10,265 nucleotides of DNA from Azoarcus sp031555955 (GTDB lineage Bacteria > Pseudomonadota > Gammaproteobacteria > Burkholderiales > Rhodocyclaceae), in contig JAVBTY010000094.1 of the NCBI GenBank assembly GCA_031555955.1, positions 1-10,265 of the forward strand, written 5' to 3'. Under the pieces are notes generated by a model. It was not told where the DNA came from. It saw only the letters and a program-made list of their open reading frames with translations, and did no database searches. Shown here in pieces: positions 1-5,987 of the stretch; the stretch's first letter is position 1; each line of letters begins with the position of its first letter. A program made the position numbers and the translations under genes.

Positions 1-693
1 TCTGGAGATGCCTTCGACATAGGCTCTGTCGAACTGCATCGGGATGCCGAAAGCGATCGCGCTCATGATCGTCGCCTTGTGCGCGGCGTCGATGCCTTCG
101 ATGTCGAAGGTCGGGTCGGCCTCTGCATAGCCGAGCGCCTGCGCCTTCTTCAGCACGTCGGCGAAGGGCAGGCCCTTGTCGCGCATTTCCGACAGGATGA
201 AGTTCGTGGTGCCGTTGATGATGCCGGCCAGCCATTGAATGCGGTTGGCGGAAAGCCCTTCGCGCAGCGCCTTGATGATGGGAATGCCGCCAGCCACCGC
301 CGCTTCGAAAGCGACCATGACGCCGCGAGCGCGCGCTGCGGCGAAGATTTCGTTGCCGTGTACCGCGAGCAGGGCCTTGTTCGCGGTGACGACGTGCTTG
401 CCGTTGTCGATGGCCTTGAGTACCAGATCGCGGGCCACGCCGTAGCCGCCGATGAGTTCGACGACGATATCCACGCTGGGGTCGGCCACCACGGCAAAGG
501 CATCGTCGGTGAGTTTGACGCCTTCGCCGGCAATGCTGCGGGCAAGTTCGAGATTTTTATCCGCCACCGTGGTGATGCGGATCGGACGCCCGGCGCGGCG
601 GGTGATTTCTTCTTCGTTGCGCTTGAGAACGGTGAAGGCGCCGCCGCCGACGGTTCCGATGCCCAGCAGGCCGACGTTGATCGGTTTCATCAT
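1..693 (-). CDS. hom: Homoserine dehydrogenase, N-terminal 231 residues (runs off left edge)
   Basis: It reduces aspartate-4-semialdehyde to homoserine with NAD(P)H, at the branch point towards threonine and methionine, in the cytoplasm. I read the minus strand from the ATG at 693-691. The Rossmann motif GLLGIGTVG is at residues 8-16, VTANKALLA with Lys106 at 102-110, NGTTNFIL at 160-167, and EADPTFDIEG followed by Asp202 and Lys206. The Asp202-Lys206 spacing and Glu191 match the catalytic and substrate-binding residues described for yeast homoserine dehydrogenase (Asp219, Lys223, Glu208). Family members in this group are about 430-440 residues with a C-terminal ACT domain; that half lies outside the window, so feedback control cannot be judged. 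The start codon overlaps the TGA of the upstream GNAT gene (ATGA at 693-690), which implies translational coupling. A second in-frame ATG at 690 is possible. No frame break is seen in the visible part. Confidence 0.96.
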   Translation of the reverse strand, partial: MMKPINVGLLGIGTVGGGAFTVLKRNEEEITRRAGRPIRITTVADKNLELARSIAGEGVKLTDDAFAVVADPSVDIVVELIGGYGVARDLVLKAIDNGKHVVTANKALLAVHGNEIFAAARARGVMVAFEAAVAGGIPIIKALREGLSANRIQWLAGIINGTTNFILSEMRDKGLPFADVLKKAQALGYAEADPTFDIEGIDAAHKATIMSAIAFGIPMQFDRAYVEGISR

Positions 694-1130
694 TTAAGTG
701 TTTTCCTGAAGCAGAACGAGGAGATGGTCAGCCCCTCGCGAAAATAAAATTTATGCGCCTGCTGCCGCTGTACGCCCGAATCGAGCGCCAGCACGTCGCA
801 GCCGCGCGCCTGCGCCATGGCGTGCAGCCAGCCGAGCAGGCGGTTGCCGATGCCTTCGGAGCGGCACTGTTCGTCGGTGACGAGGTCATCGACGTACAGG
901 CGTCGGCCTTCATATGTGTTTTCTATCAGACGCCACAGCGCCACGCCGCGTACCGCATCAGCTTCCGCCGCGATCAGCATGCGTCCGCCGTTGGCGAACA
1001 CTTCAGCCAGCCGGGCCGCGTAGTCCGCGGGAAGCTGCGGGCGCAGCTGGCGGTGCACCGTTTCGGCGCGCCGCAGCCATTCGGGCTCGACGATGTTTCC
1101 CGCGAGGTCGGTAACAGCCAGCAGTTCCAT
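690..1130 (-). CDS. GNAT-family N-acetyltransferase (substrate unknown)
   Basis: A 146-residue single-domain acyl-CoA-dependent acetyltransferase. The acetyl-CoA binding motif A is visible: a beta strand LYVDDLVTD (residues 78-86), then CRSEGIGNRLL (89-99), which fits the R/Q-x-x-G-x-G/A loop. The C-terminal block DSGVQRQQAHKFYFREG (about 117-133) followed by FCFRKTL resembles the end of PhnO-type and related small GNATs. The frame is open further upstream (to 1280), but the ATG at 1130 is chosen because it lies one base after the aminotransferase stop (TGA-C-ATG) and gives a normal GNAT length. It sits between alaA and hom, overlapping hom by four bases, so it should be co-translated with both. 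The substrate cannot be inferred from sequence. Its place in an amino-acid operon suggests a small amine or amino-acid-like molecule, but that is only inference. Confidence 0.9.
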   Translation of the reverse strand: MELLAVTDLAGNIVEPEWLRRAETVHRQLRPQLPADYAARLAEVFANGGRMLIAAEADAVRGVALWRLIENTYEGRRLYVDDLVTDEQCRSEGIGNRLLGWLHAMAQARGCDVLALDSGVQRQQAHKFYFREGLTISSFCFRKTLK

Positions 1131-1131
1131 G

Positions 1132-2430
1132 TCAGCCGCCGTGGCGTTTGCGGTAGTGGTCGAGGAAGCGGGCGAGGCGGGCGATGGCGTCGCGCAGTTC
1201 ATCTTCGTACGGCAGGAACACAAGGCGGAAGTGATCGGGCCGGGGCCAGTTGAAACCGGTGCCCTGCACGAGCAGCACACGTTCGGCTTCGAGCAGTTCG
1301 GCGATGAAGGCCTGATCGTTTTCGATCGGGTAAAGTTTCGGATCGAGGCGCGGGAACATGTACAGCGTCGCCGCGGGCTTGACGCAGGAAACGCCGGGAA
1401 TCGCGGTAATCAGCTCGTGGGCGAGGTCGCGCTGGCGGCGCAGGCGGCCGCCGGGGGCGACCAGGTCGTCGATGCTCTGGTAGCCGCCCAGCGCGGTCTG
1501 GATCGCATACTGGCCGGGCACGTTCGAGCACAGGCGCATCGAGGCCAGGATGTCGAGCCCTTCGATGTAATCCTGGGCGTGGCGCTTGTCGCCGCACACG
1601 ACCATCCAGCCGGCGCGGTAGCCGCAGGAACGGTAGTTTTTCGACAGGCCGTTGAAGATGATGGTGAGCACTTCTTCCGATACCGCCGCGAGCGAGGTGT
1701 GCGTGGCGCCGTCGTACAGCACCTTGTCGTAAATTTCGTCGGCGTACAGGATGAGGCCGAATTCACGCGCGATGGCGACGATGCCGCGCAGCGTTTCTTC
1801 CGGGTAAAGCGCGCCGGTGGGGTTGTTCGGATTGATGATGACGAGCGCGCGCGTTCTGGGCGTGATCCTGCGCCGGATGTCGTCCAGGTCGGGCTGCCAG
1901 CCGCTGGCTTCGTCGCACATGTAGTGTACCGGCGTGCCGCCGGACAGGCTCACCGCCGCCGTCCACAACGGGTAATCAGGCGCGGGCACCAGCACTTCGT
2001 CGCCGGAATCCAGCAGGGCGTTCATCGCCATGACGATCAGTTCGGAAATGCCGTTGCCGATGTAGATGTCTTCCAGCGTCACACCCTTGATGTGCTTCTG
2101 CTGGGTGTAGTGCATGACCGCCTTGCGCGCCGGGAAAATGCCTTTGGAATCGGAGTAGCCCGCTGCGTTCGGCAGGTTGCGGATCATGTCGAGCTGGATT
2201 TCTTCCGGCGCGTCGAAGCCGAAGGTGGCCAGATTGCCAATGTTCAGCTTGATGATGCGGTGGCCTTCGTCTTCCATCTGCCGGGCGCGCGCCAGCACCG
2301 GGCCACGGATTTCGTAGCAGACGTTGGCGAGCTTGGACGACTGGCGCACGGGGCGCGGCGCGGCGGCGGCATCGGCTTTGGCCGCTGTTTCCGTGGATGC
2401 CGTCGGGTTCGGTGTTTTTGCCGCGTTCAT
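1132..2430 (-). CDS. alaA: Alanine-synthesising PLP aminotransferase (AlaA-like)
   Basis: A 432-residue fold-type I, PLP-dependent aminotransferase, closely similar along its length to E. coli AlaA, which makes alanine from pyruvate and glutamate. Visible motifs: SSKLANVCYEIRGPV (31-45), DIYIGNGISELIV (121-133), LVPAPDYPLWTAAV (147-160), PNNPTG (201-206), YADEIYDKVLYD (229-240), and the PLP Schiff-base lysine in GLSKNYRSCGYRAGW (261-275; Lys264). The carboxylate-binding arginine is likely Arg402 in DHFRLVFLP. It carries an Ala/Thr-rich N-terminal extension of about 25 residues compared with E. coli AlaA, likely disordered; no better internal start is evident. The substrate-loop residue after LNIGN is Leu67, where E. 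coli has Pro. It is first gene of an apparent operon alaA-GNAT-hom, with a candidate promoter at 2537-2565 and a leader of about 100 nt. Substrate is inferred from homology; another 2-oxo acid could be used. Confidence 0.93.
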   Translation of the reverse strand: MNAAKTPNPTASTETAAKADAAAAPRPVRQSSKLANVCYEIRGPVLARARQMEDEGHRIIKLNIGNLATFGFDAPEEIQLDMIRNLPNAAGYSDSKGIFPARKAVMHYTQQKHIKGVTLEDIYIGNGISELIVMAMNALLDSGDEVLVPAPDYPLWTAAVSLSGGTPVHYMCDEASGWQPDLDDIRRRITPRTRALVIINPNNPTGALYPEETLRGIVAIAREFGLILYADEIYDKVLYDGATHTSLAAVSEEVLTIIFNGLSKNYRSCGYRAGWMVVCGDKRHAQDYIEGLDILASMRLCSNVPGQYAIQTALGGYQSIDDLVAPGGRLRRQRDLAHELITAIPGVSCVKPAATLYMFPRLDPKLYPIENDQAFIAELLEAERVLLVQGTGFNWPRPDHFRLVFLPYEDELRDAIARLARFLDHYRKRHGG

Positions 2431-2536
2431 GGAGAATCATCCCGTCTGTTGGTGATGCGCCGGGCGCTGTGTCCATGGAATGGCTCGCAACCCTGCCGTT
2501 TCCCGGGCGCGCTGGGGGCGCGGGAAAAAAGATGCT

Positions 2537-2565
2537 ATCTTAACTTTCCCGCTGCACTGCGGCAA
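2537..2565 (-). promoter_or_regulatory. Candidate sigma70 promoter for alaA-GNAT-hom
   Basis: On the minus strand, TTGCCG (2565-2560) is followed by a 17-base spacer and TAAGAT (2542-2537), an acceptable -35/-10 pair. Transcription would begin near 2530, giving a leader of about 100 nt before the alaA start. A GC hairpin follows almost at once (stem 2508-2512 with 2518-2522, 5-base loop). This is a motif match only. Confidence 0.5.
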
Positions 2566-2566
2566 T

Positions 2567-2596
2567 TTGCCCGGCTCCAGGCACATTTTTTATATC
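2567..2596 (+). promoter_or_regulatory. Candidate sigma70 promoter for the Mth938-bcp-phoH run
   Basis: TTGCCC (2567-2572), an 18-base spacer and TATATC (2591-2596) precede the Mth938-family start at 2610. Transcription would begin within about 5-8 bases of that ATG, so the message would have almost no leader; no Shine-Dalgarno is visible there, which fits. Its -35 abuts the -35 of the opposite promoter within the palindrome GGCAATTTGCC (2561-2571). Motif match only. Confidence 0.4.
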
Positions 2597-2609
2597 AGAT
2601 CCGCCCGCG

Positions 2610-2990
2610 ATGAAGCTCTACCTCGACCAGCATTCCACCATCAACATCGTCACCGGCTACGGCGCGGATCATCTGATGATCAACAAGGCGCGCCACGACG
2701 GCAACCTGCTGCTGACCGCCAGCCGCATCGTTACCGGCTGGGCTGCGGGGGGTTTCGACGGCCTTTGCGCGGACGATTTTGTCGCGGTGCGCGATCTGGG
2801 GGCGGAAGTCGTGCTCGTCGGCACCGGCAGCCGCCAGCGCTTTCCGTCGCCCGCGCTGCTGCGCCCGCTGATTGATGCGGGTACCGGTTTCGAAATTATG
2901 GATCTGCCCGCCGCCTGCCGCACGTTCAACATTCTTGCCGGGGAAGGGCGCGTCGTCGCCGCTGCGCTGATGTTCGACGCCCCGGGCTGA
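2610..2990 (+). CDS. Mth938-like domain protein (DUF498), function unknown
   Basis: A 126-residue cytoplasmic protein of the Mth938 family, which also contains human NDUFAF3 (a complex I assembly factor) and AAMDC. Bacterial members have no agreed biochemical role. Recognisable family blocks are VVLVGTGSRQRFPS (67-80), MDLPAACRTFNILAGEGR (97-114) and VVAAAL near the C terminus. The single domain fills the whole protein, matching the usual length of about 120-130 residues. There is no signal peptide or membrane segment. The ATG at 2610 is chosen because the family starts with MKLYLDQ-like residues; no clear Shine-Dalgarno precedes it. It is divergent from alaA and followed after 93 bases by bcp. 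From memory, Mth938 genes next to bcp and phoH recur in Betaproteobacteria. A tight 12-bp palindrome, CCCGCATGCGGG (2997-3008), follows its stop but lacks a T tract. Confidence 0.88.
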   Translation: MKLYLDQHSTINIVTGYGADHLMINKARHDGNLLLTASRIVTGWAAGGFDGLCADDFVAVRDLGAEVVLVGTGSRQRFPSPALLRPLIDAGTGFEIMDLPAACRTFNILAGEGRVVAAALMFDAPG

Positions 2991-3073
2991 GCGCGCCCCG
3001 CATGCGGGTGCGATTGCCGTCGCCCGCCTTTGTCCATTACGCTGCGGCTGACCGGCTCCTTCCTTTTGCGCAC

Positions 3074-3079
3074 AGGAGG
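3074..3079 (+). promoter_or_regulatory. Ribosome binding site fixing the bcp start
   Basis: AGGAGG lies four bases before the ATG at 3084. It selects this start over an in-frame TTG at 3030, which has no Shine-Dalgarno and would add 18 residues not expected in the family. Confidence 0.75.
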
Positions 3080-3083
3080 CAAC

Positions 3084-3539
3084 ATGACCGCACAGGCCGC
3101 GCCCGATTTCAGCCTTGCCGCCACGGGCGGCAAAACCGTCACGCTCTCCGCCCTGCGCGGGCGGACAGTGGTGCTGTATTTCTATCCCAAAGACAACACG
3201 CCCGGCTGCACGAACGAGGCCGCCGCCTTCGCCGCGCTGCATGCGGATTTCGCCGCCGCGGGCTGCGAGGTGCTGGGAGTTTCGCGCGACAGCCTCCGCT
3301 CGCACGAAAACTTCAAGGCGAAACTGTCGCTGCCCTTTGATCTGCTCTCCGATCCGGAGGAGACGGCCTGCACGGCCTTTTCCGTTCTCAGGATGAAAAA
3401 CATGTATGGCAAGCAGGTTCGGGGCATTGAACGCTCTACCTTTGTTATCGACGAAAACGGCCTGATCGTCGCCGCCTGGCGCGGCGTCAAGGTCGAGGGC
3501 CACGCCGTGGAGGTGCTGGCCTTTGTCCGTTCGCTCTGA
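3084..3539 (+). CDS. bcp: Peroxiredoxin of the Bcp/PrxQ family, lacking usual resolving cysteines
   Basis: A 151-residue thioredoxin-fold peroxidase that reduces hydrogen peroxide and organic peroxides in the cytoplasm. The active site YFYPKDNTPGCTNE (32-45) carries the peroxidatic Cys42 with the PxxxTPxC signature. In E. coli Bcp the resolving cysteine is five residues later; here that residue is Ala47. The other known PrxQ resolving position, in helix alpha3 about 36 residues after the peroxidatic Cys (Xylella-type), is Lys78 in HENFKAKLS. Cys61 and Cys96 remain; Cys96 matches a position present but dispensable in E. coli Bcp. Later blocks KNMYGKQVRGIERSTFVID (105-123) and WRGVKVEGHA are classic. 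The enzyme may therefore work by a 1-Cys mechanism, as reported for Burkholderia cenocepacia BCP, or use an unusual partner. It is followed 45 bases later by phoH, probably as an operon. Confidence 0.93.
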   Translation: MTAQAAPDFSLAATGGKTVTLSALRGRTVVLYFYPKDNTPGCTNEAAAFAALHADFAAAGCEVLGVSRDSLRSHENFKAKLSLPFDLLSDPEETACTAFSVLRMKNMYGKQVRGIERSTFVIDENGLIVAAWRGVKVEGHAVEVLAFVRSL

Positions 3540-3584
3540 TCGCTGCTCCCGCTTTTACCTGCCCACCTAGCCCGGAAAATCACC

Positions 3585-5033
3585 ATGTCCGCTGCCGCCA
3601 CACCTGCCCGGAAACCGGTCGCCGCCCGCTCCCGGCGCGTCTCCCGCAAGCCGCAGAACAAGCTTTTCGTGCTCGATACCAACGTGCTCATGCACGATCC
3701 CACCAGCCTTTACCGCTTCCAGGAGCACGATATTTACGTGCCGATGGTGACGCTGGAGGAGCTGGACGACAACAAGAAAGGCATGTCCGAAGTCGCCCGC
3801 AACGCCAGGCAGGCCAGCCGGACGATGGATGAGATTGTCTCCTCCGCGCCCGACGGTATCGACGCCGGTATTCCGCTTGCGGCGCTCTCGCGCAAACTGG
3901 CCACGGGCAGGCTGTTTTTCCAGACCGAAGCCATCAACGTCGCGCTGCCCGCGGCGCTGCCAAGCACGCGGGGGGACAACCAGATTCTTTCCGTGGTGAT
4001 GTTCCTTGCCGGGCGCTTTTCCGGGCGGCCGGTGATCCTTGTTTCCAAGGACATCAACATGCGCATCAAGGCCCGCGCGCTGGGGCTGGAGGCGCAGGAC
4101 TATTTCAACGACAAGGTGCTGGAAGACTCCGACCTTCTCTACACCGGCAGCCGCGAGCTGCCGGAGGATTTCTGGGACAGTCACGGCAAGGACATGGAAT
4201 CCTGGAAAAGCGAGGGGCGCACCTTCTACCGCCTGAAGGGGCCGCTCGCACCGGAGCTGCTCACCAACGAATTCCTCTACCAGGGCGGCGCCGCACCGTT
4301 CGAAGTCTGGGTGAAAGAGCACGAGGGCCATTCCGCCGTGCTTGAAACCCTGGTGGATTACAGCCACCAGAAAAACAACGTCTGGGGCATCACCGCGCGT
4401 AACCGCGAGCAGAATTTCGCCCTTAACCTGCTGATGAATCCGGACATCGATTTCGTGACCCTGCTGGGCCAGGCCGGAACCGGCAAAACCCTGCTGACGC
4501 TTGCCGCCGGGCTCACCCAGGTGCTGGAAACGAAACGCTATTCCGAAATCATCATGACCCGCGTCACCGTGCCGGTGGGCGAAGACATCGGCTTTCTGCC
4601 TGGCACCGAGGAAGAAAAGATGGCGCCGTGGATGGGCGCGCTGGAGGACAATCTCGACGTGCTCAACGGCGTCGCCGGTGAAGGCGGCGACTGGGGTCGC
4701 GCCGCCACGCGCGACCTGATCCGCAACCGGATCAAGATCAAGAGCCTCAACTTCATGCGTGGGCGCACCTTCATCAGCAAGTTCCTGCTCATCGACGAGG
4801 CGCAGAACCTGACGCCCAAGCAGATGAAAACGCTGATTACCCGCGCCGGCCCCGGCACCAAGGTCGTCTGCCTCGGCAACATCGCCCAGATCGACACGCC
4901 CTATCTCACCGAGGGCAGTTCCGGGCTGACTTTCGTTGTCGACCGCTTCAAGGGCTGGCCGCATTCAGGGCACATCACCCTGCAGCGCGGCGAGCGCTCC
5001 CGTCTGGCCGATTACGCCGCCGAGGTGCTGTGA
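3585..5033 (+). CDS. PhoH-family protein: PIN domain fused to PhoH ATPase
   Basis: A 482-residue two-domain protein of the PhoH2/YlaK type. After a basic, probably disordered N terminus (1-25), a PIN nuclease-like domain runs from about 26 to 165: LFVLDTNVLMHD (Asp31), the acidic EELDD segment (58-62), RGDNQI (Asp131) and VSKDINMRIKA (Asp156), which supply the usual acidic metal-binding residues. The C-terminal PhoH P-loop ATPase (about 255-482) has Walker A GQAGTGKT (295-302), Walker B LLIDEAQN (401-408), VCLGNIAQIDTPYL and a terminal LQRGERSRLADYAAEVL block. Characterised PIN-PhoH proteins act as RNA helicase/ribonucleases; whether this one is active is inferred. Length and domain order are normal and no key residue is missing. 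The preceding GGAAAA (3573-3578) is a weak ribosome site. It probably shares a transcript with bcp. Confidence 0.94.
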   Translation: MSAAATPARKPVAARSRRVSRKPQNKLFVLDTNVLMHDPTSLYRFQEHDIYVPMVTLEELDDNKKGMSEVARNARQASRTMDEIVSSAPDGIDAGIPLAALSRKLATGRLFFQTEAINVALPAALPSTRGDNQILSVVMFLAGRFSGRPVILVSKDINMRIKARALGLEAQDYFNDKVLEDSDLLYTGSRELPEDFWDSHGKDMESWKSEGRTFYRLKGPLAPELLTNEFLYQGGAAPFEVWVKEHEGHSAVLETLVDYSHQKNNVWGITARNREQNFALNLLMNPDIDFVTLLGQAGTGKTLLTLAAGLTQVLETKRYSEIIMTRVTVPVGEDIGFLPGTEEEKMAPWMGALEDNLDVLNGVAGEGGDWGRAATRDLIRNRIKIKSLNFMRGRTFISKFLLIDEAQNLTPKQMKTLITRAGPGTKVVCLGNIAQIDTPYLTEGSSGLTFVVDRFKGWPHSGHITLQRGERSRLADYAAEVL

Positions 5034-5039
5034 GGGCGT

Positions 5040-5067
5040 AAAAAGGCCGCCGCCCCGAGGGGCTGCC
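5040..5067 (-). terminator. Imperfect Rho-independent terminator for the usp gene
   Basis: Read on the minus strand: GGC, an unpaired A, GCCC(C)TC(G)GGGC, an unpaired GGCG, then GCC and TTTTT. The inner stem is 5052-5055 with 5060-5063 (up to 5 bp), the outer stem is GGC/GCC, and the five T's are the complement of 5040-5044. It lies about 50 bases past the usp stop, as expected for a minus-strand terminator, and just past the phoH stop on the other side. The internal bulge weakens it. Confidence 0.5.
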
Positions 5068-5097
5068 CTGCGGGCGTGGCGCGCCGCATCCGCAGGG
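5066..5097. other. GC-rich stem-loop in the phoH/usp convergent gap
   Basis: CCCTGCGG (5066-5073) and CCGCAGGG (5090-5097) form a perfect 8-bp stem with a 16-base loop. There is no T tract on either side. It may stall or protect convergent transcripts' 3' ends; it overlaps the outer stem of the preceding terminator by two bases. Confidence 0.35.
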
Positions 5098-5117
5098 TGG
5101 TCAGCGCCTTTCGCCCG

Positions 5118-5561
5118 TCAGCGGTAAACCAGCACCGGGGTCTTGCTGTGGGTCAGAACCTTCTGCGTTTCGCTGCCGAGCAGCAGCCCCGCGATGCCGC
5201 GCCGTCCGTGTGAGGCCATGAAAATCAGGTCGCAGTTGTGGCGGTCCGCCGCGCCGATGATCGCCTCGTAAGGCACCTCGTTCACCTCGGTATCCGTATC
5301 CGCCTGTACGCCCGCCGCTGCCGCCGCGCTTTTCGCCCGTTCCAGGATGCGCTGGGCCTCCTGTGACGCTGACTGGGCGAACTGTTCCGGCGTCGTCGGG
5401 TCAATCAGGGCGCCTTCGCCGTAGATCGGCATCGGGAAATCCGGCTGGGCGTAAAAAAAGGTGATGCCCGCACCGGCATCCTGCGCAAAGGAAATGGCGC
5501 GGGCAATGGTGCTTTCCGACAGGGGTGAGCCGTCCGTGGGTACGAGAATATGTTTGAACAT
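5118..5561 (-). CDS. Universal stress protein, UspA family (ATP-binding type)
   Basis: A 147-residue single-domain cytoplasmic Usp. The N terminus MFKHILVPTDGSPLSE (1-16) has the family's nucleotide-contact Asp10. The phosphate-binding loop ASHGRRGIAGLLLGS (116-130) fits G-x2-G-x9-G-S except that its first Gly is Ala116. It ends with SETQKVLTHSKTPVLVYR, typical of the class that binds ATP (as in MJ0577) rather than the non-binding UspA type. The Ala/Gln-rich stretch at about 60-85 is the helix seen in longer Usp loops. The ATG at 5561 is preceded by GGGGAG at good distance. Usp proteins support survival under stress through poorly defined signalling. The gene stands alone, convergent with phoH and divergent from phaC. 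In PHA-accumulating bacteria Usp genes often lie near phaC, but a functional link here is inference. Confidence 0.92.
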   Translation of the reverse strand: MFKHILVPTDGSPLSESTIARAISFAQDAGAGITFFYAQPDFPMPIYGEGALIDPTTPEQFAQSASQEAQRILERAKSAAAAAGVQADTDTEVNEVPYEAIIGAADRHNCDLIFMASHGRRGIAGLLLGSETQKVLTHSKTPVLVYR

Positions 5562-5704
5562 CGCAGAACTCCCCAGGAAATAACACGGAAAAAGGATAAG
5601 CCGTTACGGGCTGCTGCTGTGCCGGAGACACTCCGCGAACGCTGCTGCGCAAGGCTGACGGGCGTTGCGGCAGGAATCTGCCCGGCGGGCGCTTCTTCAG
5701 GGCG

Positions 5705-5710
5705 ATTATA
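5705..5710 (-). promoter_or_regulatory. Candidate -10 element for usp
   Basis: A perfect TATAAT on the minus strand, about 145 bases upstream of the usp start. No good -35 is seen 16-18 bases upstream of it (ACATGG at the 17-base spacing), so it may depend on an activator or another sigma factor, or be chance. Confidence 0.35.
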
Positions 5711-5806
5711 ACGCCGGAGGGTGTGCGCCATGTCTGGATGTTGGGCCGGGGAAAGGCTGTTTTCCCTGTGCTGGCCGTGGTTTGGGGCATGCGGCCCCGC
5801 GGGCTT

Positions 5807-5815
5807 TGCTAGAAT
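5807..5815 (+). promoter_or_regulatory. Candidate extended -10 promoter for phaC
   Basis: TGC-TAGAAT is an extended -10 (TGn plus five of six consensus bases) in otherwise GC-rich DNA, about 165 bases upstream of phaC. There is no good -35 at 17 bases, which is tolerable for an extended -10. Transcription would begin near 5822. Confidence 0.4.
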
Positions 5816-5987
5816 GGCTGCGTCATGTTCTCTCCGCCCTCCGTACAGGATGCCGCTGGTGATGGCGGATGGCGTGGGCGCTGGTGCGGCCAGGCTGCTC
5901 CAGCCAGAGGCTGTACGCTTTGTTTTCCGTTCTGGCGGGGAGCATTCCGCCACGGGTTGCAGATAACTGCGGAAGGATGACGATGCC

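Larger units (their letters stand above)
5562..5987. other. 426-bp divergent intergenic region between usp and phaC
   Basis: No convincing gene is found on either strand. Open frames here have proline/tryptophan/cysteine-rich, unfamiliar sequence and most cross into neighbouring genes. The stretch contains candidate -10 elements in both directions (5705-5710 minus, 5807-5815 plus), a small hairpin GGCAG-GAAT-CTGCC (5669-5682), and the phaC ribosome site GGAAGGA (5971-5977). The size leaves room for regulator sites or a small RNA, for which I see no direct evidence. Confidence 0.6.

Noticed and set aside
79..747. 222-codon plus-strand open frame antisense to hom
   Set aside because: The minus strand has all homoserine dehydrogenase motifs in one frame; this is its shadow.
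2431..2530. Riboswitch or attenuator leader ahead of alaA-hom
   Set aside because: The leader of about 100 nt has one GC hairpin but no run of Thr, Ile or Ala codons in a short leader frame, no terminator T tract, and no recognisable riboswitch core.
1093..2613. 506-codon plus-strand open frame antisense to alaA
   Set aside because: It mirrors the strongly conserved aminotransferase; third-position GC bias removes stops from the opposite strand. The translation is Val/Gly/Ala/His-rich with no recognisable domain.
2997..3008. CCCGCATGCGGG palindrome as a terminator after the Mth938 gene
   Set aside because: The stem is only four pairs around a 4-base loop and no T tract follows, so a Rho-independent terminator is not supported.
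3567..4964. 465-codon minus-strand open frame antisense to phoH
   Set aside because: It covers nearly all of a clear PIN-PhoH gene and reads as low-complexity His/Gly/Val-rich protein with no motif: a GC-bias shadow.
5721..5966. Possible 81-codon plus-strand gene between usp and phaC
   Set aside because: No ribosome site, no family resemblance, rich in Cys/Trp/Ala, and it runs through the candidate phaC promoter.
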